DNA of 64,000 bases, taken from NCBI GenBank assembly GCA_013398955.1, contig VWPU01004525.1, positions 124,001 to 188,000 of the forward strand, written 5' to 3'. The notes beneath the pieces were generated by a model that was not told the DNA's origin, did no database searches, and saw nothing but the letters and a program-made list of their open reading frames with translations. Both the position numbers and the translations under genes were made by a program. Origin of the DNA: Callaeas wilsoni. Lineage: Eukaryota > Chordata > Aves > Passeriformes > Callaeidae. Shown in pieces: positions 1-11,780 of the stretch (position 1 is its first letter; every line of letters starts with the position of its first letter).

Positions 1-3000
1 ACATCCCCATTTGTTTTGGTTTTCTAAGCATATTATAGTCCTGATTTGTAAATCAAATCATCCTGTTTATTTTGAAACACCTTCCCCAAGTGTAGTTCCG
101 ATGTTCTGGCCCTTGTGTCATTATTGATGTTCAGGGCAATGGGAATGGGGCAGCATTGCTGCTGCTCCTTGGCTCTTAAAATTCATGTCATTTGCTTAAA
201 AATCAACTTTCATGGTGCACAAGCAATGAGGGCATCCATTGAAAAACTTCTTAATGTTATTTTTAGATATTCTTCATTTCAATATGTGTTGCTTTTAATA
301 TTCTACTTTTTGGTCAAATGATGAGGAAACAGCTACACTGCAGTGTTACCACTATTGTTACCTTAGGAGTGTTTATACTCAATTAAAATATGCAAAATTG
401 AGAAATAACTTTTCATTAAAACCTCATTTTATTAAGCTGATGTGAAGTTTGATAAAGGTTTTGAATCTCTGAACTAGCATTCATATTAATGCACCAGCAT
501 CTATGCTTCATTCCAGATTTCTTTCTGATATTGCCTTCAAAATGAGTATCATATCTCCTTATATTTTTCTGCTGGATATTTTCTGGTTTGCCAGAAGGTG
601 TTTAATTACAAACTAAGCTTATGCAAGTATTTGATTCAAACTGACAAATGTTATTCTGATTTTTTGGATCGAATCCTTTGTGATGTTTTTACTTATACAG
701 ATTGTAATATGCCTATTTTAGTAATTTAAAAATGTTTAGATACTTTACATTTGTCTTTCAGGATTGTCTGTTAAATTTTTCAGTGTGATGCGGTCTGAAT
801 TCCTCACTGTTACTGGTGTGGCTTCTCCCTTGCTCACACACGTGTTGTGTGCACATGTTTGTATTTTTATACTTGTGAGTATTTTCCTATGTACCTGACT
901 CTCTCTTTGTCTTGAAAAGTAATTTGGGAACATGCAGTTATCAATATGTACAAAAACATTTTTATTAATTCAAGAGTCCTGACTGCTGCTGCTTTGTCAG
1001 AATCTGTTGATCTGCTGTAAAATGAATAAGCAGATTTCATTAGGAGAGTTGGAAGGGATATTACTTGAGAGAAAGAAGCATTCTGGTGCATGATTGATGC
1101 TAATGCAGGTATTTTATGTACAACTTTTGACCAAGTGATTCCTTCCTTGACACCTGGCGGGTGCTTTTTTGTTTGTGTGTTGAGGGGAAGAACTGTAGGG
1201 TCGCTATCTGCAGCTGGCCAGGGAATTGCAGCCATTCATTTCCTAATGGTGGTTTTATTATCTGGTTGTTTCTAAGTTTCCAATCTTGTCCCATCTTCTG
1301 TTTGAGGTGGAAGTGGGGAAGGTTCCTGCTAACAGACAGTCAAAGCATGTCATGGCCCACTGGGGTTACCTGGTTCTCAAGCCTCAGTAAGGGCTTTAAG
1401 TTCCTCTCTTGATAGAGTCTTGATAATTAGTCTGGAATTTAGTTATTTAAATAAAAATATGACTTTTATCTTAAACCTCTGTGAAATGAGATTTGTCAGA
1501 AAACATGCACAGCTTGAACTTCAGTCAAAAGCCTGCATTTAGGGAACACATTCCCTTTCATGGTCACCCACAGAGCAAACACCTAGAAATGCTTTGCAGA
1601 CAATTGATTTGCTTAATCCTTTTTTGGGTTATGTTTTGGATCTCAGTTTTTAAGAACTAATTTTATAATGCAGTTTTTGTGATTTTTTGATACCTGCAGA
1701 AACAGGTATTCTATTTCTTGTGTTATCCCGGGATTTTCTGACTGTAGTTAATTCGCTGTATGTTATATCACTTCCACAGAAAGGCAGGTGCAAGTAGTTC
1801 CCATATTTGCTTTCATCCCAGGGATTATGGCATACAGGAGTGAATCAGTTCTACATTTGACCAGTAACTCAGTAACCAGCACTGAATCACTTTCTTAGAT
1901 AAAATCCTGACCTTTAAAAGGTCTCATCAAATGTGATGTGTTTTGTGCACTGTGTATGTCTCCCCTCCAGGTATGGCAATAGGAACGGCAAACTGATAGA
2001 TATTCTGGACAGATTGATTTACTTGGAGTACAGTTGCTTTGAGCATTTTTGCAACAGAGACTTGTGGTGCTAATGAAGGTCTTTTCTCTTGGAACATTTT
2101 CACTCTCTTAATCCTCTTTTTTTTTTTTTGGGTGGGTGTGTTTCTTTGTTTTGTTGTTTTGTTTTGTTTTTTTTTTGATGGTACTGTTGCACCATCTTAC
2201 TGCACAATAAACTTTGACTTTGTTATAAAGCTATAGTGTTCCATTAAAACTACTGTGACTGTTTAAATCCAGTTTTGATAAAGCAGAAAATTAATTCAGT
2301 TTCTAAACCAAGTAAATCTCTACCAACCTTTCTCATTTTATCAGTGAGAACTTGTGAGATTTAGTAGTTTCAGGAATCTTCCTCTATTACTGGTACAGAT
2401 CAGTGAAGCTGAAGCAATATAATATTTATATTGGAATGAGGATGAAGGGATAGACTTTCCTATGCTAAGCAACAGGGCTGGTGGCTGCCTATGGAACAAT
2501 TGATTACAAGACTTTTTTCTGTACCATTTATAAGAAGTCTGTTTCTCTATTATACTTTGGCCTGATTTCTGGGAAGATTTTGTAAATGTTCCTAATCACC
2601 AGTTTGCACACAGAAATCAGAATTACCGATTGCTTTGGGCCAATTTATAACATGTCTTATGTAACTGTACTGAATTTAGGAATTACAATATCTCAATGTA
2701 GTTTTAATAGGAGGCTGAACTGCCTTTTTTAAAAAAATATTTGTCATTACGACTCAACTCACTCCAAAGTGTCTGTTGGTGTGCTGCCTCATGAGTGTTT
2801 AATGATGACTTTCATTCAGTCTAAGCTGTCAGTAGGTCAGAGATGCCTCACATCTTGGATGGAGTTATGAAATATCCTAAGTTTATTACCCTATTAAAAT
2901 TCATTTTAAATGTCAAAGATTCTAATTTGAACAAGGAAATTTAATTTAGGAGCATCTTCAAAGTAGCACACAATTTTCTCCTTGAGTGTCAAATGAAGTA

Positions 3001-3418
3001 TCAGTTAAAAATAAAAGAACTTTACAGCATATGATATTTAATTCTTTCTGTGTTTTAACTTCAGGGAGTATGCAGAGGGGGCTATAAGAAATAATAATTT
3101 TGTGGTCCTTTATGATATGCTTTTTATGTTAAAAGCAGTTTGGAGAAAAGGCCTGTCTAACTTTAACCAAAGATACTGATGATTTCGGCAGAAAGAAGTC
3201 CCAACATTCTTAGCAAAGCCGACTGCAATTTTTTCCTTTAGAAAATCCTGTGCTTCGCCATCCCTGGAATGCCTCATTGTTTGCTTTGACTCAGTTTGAT
3301 CTCGGTTCTGTTCTGGGATGATAGTTTAATTTTCCTCCCTTGCCAAGCTGTGGCGTGTCTGCACCAGGCCTTGGCCCCTCTGCTGGTTGGGGTGTGCTGG
3401 GTCCTCTTCTCACTGCAG
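1..3418. other. Non-coding DNA, probably intron of the plus-strand gene
   Basis: AT-rich sequence with scattered short open frames. Several good acceptor-like sites are followed by 30-45 open codons (595, 1001, 1700, 1971 and 3065 on the plus strand), but each lacks a convincing donor. The 1971 site is followed by a stop at 2071-2073 and an AATAAA at 2206-2211, so it could imitate a terminal exon. I would not annotate any of them. No transposon end was recognised here. Confidence 0.4.
2116..2176. repeat. T/G-rich low-complexity tract
   Basis: Runs of T broken by G and GTTTT units. It is a simple-sequence tract of the kind seen repeatedly in this window (also 24657-24791 and 43510-43550). It carries no gene signal. 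Confidence 0.8.
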
Positions 3419-3474
3419 GGAGTGTTTGCCCAGTCGGGGGCTGCGGCTTCAACGGCCCGAAGGCTCTACAGCAG
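3419..3474 (+). CDS. Candidate internal exon, 56 nt
   Basis: A strong pyrimidine-rich acceptor (TCCTCTTCTCACTGCAG) ends at 3418 and a good donor (CAGCAG/gtgaag) follows 3474. The 56 nt are GC-rich with several CpGs, unlike the surrounding DNA. All three frames are open, so the frame is not fixed. Frame 0 (phase 0 in, 2 out) gives a peptide ending ASTARRLYS. Its outgoing phase fits the next candidate at 4206, but because both exons are short and open in two or three frames, that agreement is weak support. The product is unknown. It may be a pseudo-exon. Confidence 0.2.
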
Positions 3475-4205
3475 GTGAAGTACTACAGGGCAAATAGATG
3501 GCAAAGCTGGATGGTAGTGCGAGTCTAGAATTGTCCAGATGAGCATGAAGATTGTCAGGTAATGATCAAAAGAAATGCTTTTCTGAGCCCTTTCAGTATG
3601 GTTCTCTTTCTGAAGCTGGACCCACAGTTGTTCTGTCAGCTGCGTGTAAAACCTGAAGCTGGAGCTTTGATAAATGGTCTCTCCTCTTGTTATTAAAGAA
3701 ATGTCATTAATTATATCAGATATCAGAGGAACTGGCTTGTTGCTCTCTGATTAATTCCTTGTGTGGAAGTATGAGATTAACAATGGAGGACAAAACACAT
3801 GATAAATTCATTTAGTGATAAGGACTTAGAGTAATCAGGAAGTAGCTTGCTAGTTTGTGAAGCTTAAATGTTAAATTCCCTCAAAAAAAATAATAGTTGT
3901 GGTGTTCATTTCAGTATCACTAGATCACTGCTGAGTTTTGAGGATGGCTCGTGTGAAGCTCAGTGAGGCAAATAGCATGTGTAAATGTATCTCTCAAATT
4001 CTGTCAAATAGTCAGATATCATCCGGCATCACACAGTAATTTTAATTTCAAAAGGAAATTATAGCAGCATGGGAAAAGTAAATGTACATTTTTTTATAAG
4101 GGTAACGAATTTTGTTTGAAACAAACCTCTTAATGTTTGATACCTCCATCATAATGGAGTGTAAAGGTCTCCAGAATCCCCCTTTTACTGTAACTTTCTC
4201 TCCAG

Positions 4206-4246
4206 GCTGATTTACATGTTTGCATACTCAGAGCCTGTACAAAGAG
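4206..4246 (+). CDS. Candidate internal exon, 41 nt
   Basis: A long pyrimidine-rich acceptor (CTGTAACTTTCTCTCCAG) ends at 4205, and a donor AAGAG/gtatca follows 4246. In the frame with phase 2 in and 1 out it reads LIYMFAYSEPVQR, compatible with the flanking candidates at 3419 and 5626. A second frame is also open. No family is recognisable from 13 residues. The support is splice-site quality only. Confidence 0.18.
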
Positions 4247-7200
4247 GTATCATTTTTAGAGATGCTGACCTGCATCTTGAATTGATCATTGCTGTACCTG
4301 TGGGACTGAGTACCTATCTCTGAGGTCAATAGTCTATTTTGAATGTTAGAAGTCTGTATTGTAGGCCAAAATCCTTACTAAAGCAGCCTTAAATTTCTTA
4401 TTTTCAAAGAAAGGAATGACATTAATGGCAATAAAAACTTAGATTTAATCATCACATTTTCACGACTTGAACTTCAAAAGTTTTGATGGCATCCTGCGTT
4501 TATTTAGAATGTAAGTCACAGTTATTCAGTCACTTAAATGTTAGCTTTCTCAGCTGAATCTGTTCCTCTGAAAAACTTTTCAAAAAATACTTCTTTCTTG
4601 TGGCCCCACAGAAAAGAGACTCTTGGTTTTGTTCTACAACATGAGCAAGAATGCAACCTCTCTTAAATTCAGGTATTGGTGTAAGAAGAGTTAATATTGG
4701 GAAATTGAATTACTTTCATATTCTCTAAATGTAAGTTTCAAGACAGTTAATTTCAGAATCGCATATCTCAGCAGATGTGTGGAATTTATAATAGATCTCA
4801 TCGTCACTATAAGCCTCAATATACAATTATATAAAAATTCTAGAAATGTCAAGTAGGGAAAAATTCTTAATGCAAATCGATAACAATTTGGCCGTGTTGC
4901 CAGATCAGTTGTATTCTGTGGTTTGTAATTTTTCAATGAATAGACAATAATATTTTACATAAGCATTGTAATTTCTTTTTATATTGATTCGTCTTGATAG
5001 TTCCTTCTAGTTATTAGCATGACTATTATTTGTTTGACACTACCACCTAGCGAATGTGGCTCTTGTCATAAGCTGCAGTGAAACTTCCTGCTCACACATA
5101 GAAGACACCTTGCCAATAAAACCAAAAGCAGGACAAAACATTATCTCCCTTTACAGATGGTCTGCTTAACGCGAGTGCTTTCCTTGGCTCCTGGGCTGAA
5201 TTGAAGAATGCATGCTGGAAACTTTGCTGCCACAACCACATGGTCACTGGTTCTTTTAGGATTCATATTGAAGCCATTTGGATTCTCTGTGTATAACCTG
5301 CAAAAACAGCTCTTGCTTTGAGCTGTAGACGTTGTGTAATGTGCACCTCAGTGGGGTGACAGGTTCTGTCATCACTTCTCTGTTATTAAGAGCTAATAAC
5401 AAAAGTGTCTTCCAAGCTGTGTTTATTTCATTCTCCAAAACAGCCCAGTTTCTTGGATCGTTAGAGCCTTGCTTTGGTGGGAGGCTCATGTATTCAGGGT
5501 GTCTTGTATTAAGGTCCAGAAAAGAGTTGAGTGGAGAAATCAAGTTGCTGCAGAAGCCTGAGTCCCCGCAGTTGGAGCAGCTCATCCTTCCATCTTCTCA
5601 TGCTTCTGTTGTTTCTTTGCCACAGGATTTGGGAATCTCATTGCCACTCTCTTCATTCAGGCCCAGAGGTCCCTCTTCTGCTGCACTTGTGAGTTAGTGG
5701 TAGTTTCCTGAATGATGCAGTGGTTGGATGTGGGTGGGGGTTTGAGCTTGGTGGTGTCTTTTCAGTGACTCTTCACTGCCCGTGTGCATTGCTGGGCTCT
5801 TTACTCAAGTGCAATCACACAGATAAAGACAGACTGCAAGGAATGTTCTGGTTATTCTGACCACTCTTGTGATCCTCTGAATATTATCGATGCAAATTAT
5901 TGTATCTTGATATTGAAGGGCATGTATCACGTGCTAGCTCAAACAACAGGTTCCTTTGATTTGCTCAGTTTGTGTATTTTTAATAGTGTTTAATACAGGT
6001 ACTGTTGAGTGAGCACATATACTCTTAGGGGTGACACAAATTAATTCCACTCCCACCATAGGATCTCTCCATGGATTTATCACAAATTGCTGCAGCTGTG
6101 AGTGATTCCATGCTCTCATGAGAAGTATAAGATTAAATTCTGTCACTACTGTACTGTTTTTAATTAATTTAACCTCCAAACGAATAATTTCCCAGTGTCA
6201 GTTTCTCTCTCGTTGGTCAGTAGATAAATTAGTTAATGGCAAATTAGTTAGTTAATGCAGTCAATGTTTAAAAGCTCCATAAAAGGGATAAGAATAAGTG
6301 GTGCAAATTCTGTAAATGTTGCAGAAGTAGGGGTTCATGTCTTTAACAGGAAAACCAGAAGTTGCATTTTTGCATTAGTTGCTTGACTACTGTTGTTGAG
6401 TTAACTATGGAACATACTCAGCTACAAAGCAAGAGCAGAAGCTGAAATACTGTAGTGCCAATTGCTAGATCCTAAAGTGATGTTTTTGTAATAATTTGGA
6501 GAATAACGAAAGCAAACAGGAATAGCTCTGACAGACCTGAAAAGAATTGAACTGTACTTTGTGCTGAGGAACGAGCATTCCCTTTTTCTTTTGGAACAAG
6601 AATTAAGGTATCTCAAAAATAAACATAGATTTTTCTGAGTTTTTTTAAAGAGTCTGAAGTCCTTAACGTTATCTCGTTGCTTAGTTTAGTCTGTGCATTC
6701 TTACTGAACAATGTCTTTATGTGGTGAATAACAGGGAAATGAATGCATTAAACAGAGGATGGTTGCACTTTTACTGTTTCGGTGTAGAATGCTCATACGT
6801 TTGGGTTTCCTGGGAGATAAGCCTTACAAGGAAGGCTTAAATAGGCAGCAGAGCAGTGACCCTTGAAAAGCACCATGACCTGAGTTGGCAATGTCTTCTC
6901 CTCGTCCTCAAGTCCTGGCCCTCAGCTTTGCTGCAAGTGAGAAGCTGGAGCTCATTGCGGTGTGTGACACTGAAAAAGACAGAGGGAAGTGCTGGGATAC
7001 AGCCAGTTCCCACAAGCCCATTTAGCAGTATCTGTGTTCTGAAGAAAGGTGTTTGTAACTCTGTACTGGTAGAACAGGGGGTTAATGCAGAGCTGTGTCT
7101 GCCCAGGGCCTTGGGGAAATCACCAAGCGTAGGTCGGACAGGCTGCAAACTCCTCTGGTTTTGGCAAGTTGAGTATGCTTGAAACAAGGCTTCTTGTCTC

Positions 7201-8062
7201 CTTCCAAAGAGGTGGAACCCTGGTCTTCAATCAGGTTGTTTCTGCCTTCTTTAGGGGCTGGCACCTACTGGTTATTAATAACACTAACGAGTTGGATTTC
7301 GGGATCCTTCCAAAGAAGCCAAGATTGAGTCTGAGTGTCTCTGCTGATAACAGTGACTACTGAACTGGACTTGGGAAATGTTTCCCTGCAATATTTTCCA
7401 CTAAATGCGTCAGTGTAATAGTTGGAAAAACTGCATGTTGCTATACCAAAATTAATTTTAAATCTCATTAATTATTTGAACTAGTCTGATAGTCAAATGT
7501 ACACGTTGCCCTCTGTATTTTGTGAATACTGTCAGTTGGCATATTAAGAACTTCAATACTTGAGTTTGATTAAAAGTTGTTTTAAATTGGATTTACTGCC
7601 TTTAATATAGATACTGGCTCAATAGGGAGGATGCAATGCATGTTTTGCAAGTTTAATGAAGCATTTCAAATGACACTTTGTTATTAGTTTCGAAAGTGGC
7701 ATTGTGTTTTGTCATGACTTTTTCTAAATCAAGTGTAAATGGGAAAAACAGTGGAAGTTATCCTGAAGGTGCTGAGATAGGAGACAGCAAAAACTGTTTA
7801 AACTAGTAATATATAGCAAATGGAATTATTTAGTGAGTGGTTGAATTGTTGCCAGTTAAATGGGTGTCAGAACAGATAATTGTTAACCTGATTGGAAAAG
7901 AGGTAATTTCTTCAAAATACAGTGGCTCATATGAAACAATTGCATATACAAAAGTCAGTAACAATTTTGGAAAACTGTCTCCTGTTACGCTGCATTTGAT
8001 TGAACAGATTTAGTGTTTGTCGCTATTTAGAGATACAGACTGGAACTTATTCTAATTTTTAG
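4247..8062. other. Non-coding DNA between exon candidates
   Basis: Apart from the candidate exon at 5626-5688, this stretch holds only AT-rich unique sequence. A minus-strand open frame of 109 codons at 5256-5585 and the overlapping plus-strand frame at 5332-5697 show that stops are locally sparse on both strands. That fits a local composition effect better than two genes. No repeat was recognised. Confidence 0.35.
5626..5688 (+). CDS. Candidate internal exon, 63 nt
   Basis: The acceptor is excellent (a long C/T tract ending TTTCTTTGCCACAG at 5625). The donor is CTT/gtgagt, with a perfect intronic half but a poor exonic half. The phase 1-1 frame reads FGNLIATLFIQAQRSLFCCT, with mostly C or G at third positions over its first part. 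The other two frames are also open over this length, so the coding claim stays tentative. No name can be given. Confidence 0.2.
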
Positions 8063-8126
8063 GAAAGACTTTCTAGCTTCAGGAGAACAGAAGCTGGAGA
8101 AAGTCTTCTCTCAATACATTATTTGT
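8063..8126 (+). CDS. Candidate internal exon, 64 nt
   Basis: An acceptor with an unbroken pyrimidine run (TTATTCTAATTTTTAG) ends at 8062 and a donor TGT/gtgagt follows 8126. In phase 2 in, 0 out it reads DFLASGEQKLEKVFSQYIIC after one lysine, a plausible helical stretch. One other frame is open. The preceding candidate (5626, phase 1 out) does not connect directly, so at least one exon would have to be missing between them. Product unknown. Confidence 0.2.
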
Positions 8127-10111
8127 GTGAGTGCTTTGCATGTTCTAGGAGACTTTAGTGAAGATTTATGCCCTGTTGGGTGTATATGAGGCTAATTCTA
8201 CTGTAGATTGTGTTTAATACTTCGTGGCATGCTCTTTGTGTCTCAGGTCAGTGTGTATAATTCACAGGCTAATATGCTTGCTCAGTGCTTACAGGAATCT
8301 GCTCTTTGAAACTCGAATTGGTTTTTTGTATTGTTTTGGGGGTTTTTTTTCTAGTTTCTCCCATCCCTCCCATGCTACCTGCTCTTTAAGAAATAATGGT
8401 ATTTTGCCTGTGATGACTCAGGTGTACTTTGAGTTTTATCGGTGTTTCTTGTGTTTCGTGCTTAATCTTTTCAAATGCAATTATCCATGTGATGTATTAT
8501 AAGCTTCTGGGGAGAACAGAACATTATAGTTTCTACCTGAACGGCTTGTAAGAAGCGGACCTGTTTATAGACCTAATGCACCAGGATTCAACTCTAAAAA
8601 GAATGTAAGAACAATGGGCCCTGGTTAACATTCTGTGGAAGCCGGCAGCTTTGATGTATGTATTTGTAGATGTCTGCAGAATACAGATAATCAGTATTTG
8701 AAGTGTGCAAATTAAAGATCTACTTGACCAGTCATAATTACAGCACTGTAAGGGCAGAATGGCACTGAGAAGTAATAAAATGGTCTTTAATCTCTTACAC
8801 TGTAAATTATAATCTGTTTGTGGTTAAGAGAAAATGTTTTGGTGGCTGCAGTATCCCATTCACGTGGCTACTAGGGGGATTTTCTTACCTTACAGATTTT
8901 ACCTTGCGCTAGTAAGCAGGTATTGCTCAGGAATTTCCTCAAAGAGGAAAAGCCACTGAAAATGTGCTTTATTTCTTGGTTAAAGGTTCATCTGTCACTG
9001 GGGTTTGACTGTTACTCTGACTTCCTTTTTTTAGTATTGAAAGACAGTGGGGGTTTATTTTCTGATATTTTAGCTGCCTGCATTTTATTGAGAGATTATG
9101 ATATCTTAGCATTTTGAAATTTAATATATCTGTCTTTTGGTTTGTGGAAAGTATCTCCATGTGATTGTTGTGTCTGTTTTACCCAATTATTAGTCAGGGT
9201 TTTTAGTTGCAGTGTCTTGACTGTATTTTCTAACACTGCTTTTCTATTTAGTTTTTATATACCCCCTATAAATTTTGATTAATTATCCTGAATAGAAATA
9301 CAAGTTTTTCTTGTACTTAGGCTCTCTATTACATCAACAGAAAGCATAAAATGTCAGATTAAATATTCAGAAGAAAGAAGAACAGGCTGAAGTCCTACAC
9401 TGCTCACTGTGCTGGAGGAAGTGTACAGTGAATGCAGTGTGTGGGGAAGGTCCTGGTAGATCCCAAGGAAAAGGCTGGCATTGCTGGGGCTTGTTCCCAG
9501 GGACAGGTGCTCCGGCTGGTGGTGCACGTACAGAAGTGTTGTGCTGAGCACGCTGTATATTCACTGCTTGTGCCAGCTGTTTCCCTTGCTTTGAGCTGGG
9601 ATCCAGCCTTGTGAAGCTGTGCTCAGGCTATCTGGACCACTTCCATAATTCAGCAGGAGCAGGAGCCGTAATTTGCACTACAGTGAGTACGAGTAAAGTG
9701 AAGTAGAAAAGATGGTCTGTCCAGAAGGCTGCTAACTGTCCAGAAGTTAATTGCAAATATCTAAATCAGAATTCAGTAATTTTGGTCTGCTGGGTACTCT
9801 AGTTACTATTACTATTTTCTCTCTGATTATGAGAATAAATAATTGTTTTGATGACTGTTCTGTGAACACTTGAACAATAATTTTGTCTTGAAGAATATTT
9901 TCAGCAGCTACCTGCATTTATAACAATTGTGGTAATATAGATTGCCCTATAACATATCAAAAAACTTCAGTATTTGAAGAAAAGAATAAAGTTCATGTGG
10001 TCTTAATAGCTGCACTTTAACTACATTGATAGTAAACGAGGAATATTCTGATTTCGGAGTTAGAAACTTGACAAGATTGGGAATTGCTGGTACGTTTTCT
10101 CTCACATGCAG

Positions 10112-10214
10112 AATGACTTCTCCATTAGTTTGCTTCATTTCTACCTTGGCCAAACTCAAAACTGGGATATGTTGCAAAACATCTTGGTTGTAGGTTTGCA
10201 GTTCAGGCTATTAG
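10112..10214 (+). CDS. Candidate internal exon, 103 nt
   Basis: A strong acceptor (GTACGTTTTCTCTCACATGCAG) ends at 10111 and a good donor (TTAG/gtaaat) follows 10214. Only the phase 0 in, 1 out frame is open across all 103 nt, which starts NDFSISLLHFYLGQTQ. Its incoming phase matches the 8063 candidate. This is better than the shorter candidates because the frame is determined, but no family is recognised and a pseudo-exon remains possible. Confidence 0.22.
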
Positions 10215-11740
10215 GTAAATATAAGCTATATTTAAAACCTCATATAGTTTTAGTAGCTTTCCCAGTAATGTTAACAGGGTCGTTTCAACCTTTGCTATGT
10301 TGTTTAAAGTGCTGACACAAAAGGAAACCTGAACTACAGCAAATACAGATTTTTTTTTTCTATACAAAACTGCTATTCTCTTGTTTCTATCATACTTTGA
10401 TCATGATAGTCAAATAGTTTCAAACATGTTCCTTTCATTGACTTCTTTTTCTTTCAGCTAGAGTTAGTCCTGTTGTACCAGTGCTATTCAGGAAAAGATG
10501 AACTGATAGTAACTCTGCTGTGTCTCTCTTGTGACCGCACCAAAGTACTTTAGACCTTCCTAATCTTGCACTGTGTGATAAAAGCTTTAGCGTCCTTTGC
10601 TGTTGCCCTGATACCAGTGCAGCTGCCTCACCTGTGGTTCTTGTTATCTCATTACTAACACTACATTACTTATATTAGCTAACGTGAAAAATCTGCTAAA
10701 ATAAATTTCCAGTGATAACTGGCAGGAGAGGCAGCACCGTTGCACAGCAAGTGCTTGTGAATAATTTAAAACAAACATGCATCTGTCTTCTGCTTAAGTG
10801 AGAATGTGTTTCTGTGATTTTTAGAGTCTTTCTTCCTCTGAAGCAGGCACCTGAAGAGCAAGGAGTAGTTACAATGGAATAGATGTTTTAAATTGGAGAA
10901 AAGAATTTATTTGCCTCTACGTAGAATTTTACAATATGTGGAGAGATACATTCTCCCAGTTAATTCTCTCCAATGTGCATGCTCCATCTGACAGTCTGGA
11001 TACATTTTTTGTTGTCAGATGATCTTCCTCTGTACATTGAAGCTTCTTGACACTGCCTTGCTGGGAAGTGTAACTCTAGCAGGAAAGCAAGATGAAAAAC
11101 AAAAAACAGCAAAGAAAATGCAGGATTCCCTTAGGGCAATAAGTTTTGCTTTTATGTAGCAGCCATTTTCTGGCAGGACACATAACAAGTTCCTTGTATT
11201 TTTTCCTCGTGTGACTTTCCATGTTCCACGCAAGGCATACAGAGATGTTTATGCCTTTTTCTACTTCATTAAAGCGCTTCCTGGAGGAACAATTCCTTTC
11301 CTCTCCATGGCTCTGCATGGCTTGTTTTGTATAGAATTACGAAGATGGTGGGAGGTTAATGCTACTACTTTTTTCAACAGGATCAAAACGTGTTTTTTGA
11401 AGTACTATACTTAAGCAGGCTTGCAGACAGGATGAGAGTGTAAGTAAATACAGCTCTTGCAGGATCTGGTTTATAGACAGTAAGTATTTATCAAGCAAGA
11501 CAAAAGCCATATTTATATGAATATAAATAATATCCTGAAATCTGATCAGTTGTAAATGTGTACCGATCTGAAACGTTCTTCAAAATGGTAGAAATTATGT
11601 ATTCTTGTTTTTTGTAATGCCTATGTCTTCACCAGAATATCTCTAAATGAAATTCTCTTCACTTTGACGTAATAGTAACGTGGAAATCAGGAATGTTGCT
11701 GGCAGAAGTGATGGACCTACAGTGTTTTAAAGATGGAGAT

Positions 11741-11780
11741 ATAGAGATATATATAAATATATTCCATATATATTTATTTT
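11741..11780. repeat. AT-rich simple repeat
   Basis: Imperfect TA/AGATAT repeat running into TATATTTATTTT. A short degenerate microsatellite. Confidence 0.7.

Noticed and set aside
1971..2211. Terminal-exon look-alike: acceptor, 33 codons, stop, AATAAA
   Set aside because: It would end a plus-strand gene upstream of the stronger terminal exon at 14347, and short open frames after good acceptors are common.
11211..11414. 67-codon plus-strand frame after an acceptor-like site at 11232
   Set aside because: Only a poor donor (GGGAG/gttaat) is available and the residue mix is not distinctive. Kept as a note for the left-end gene.
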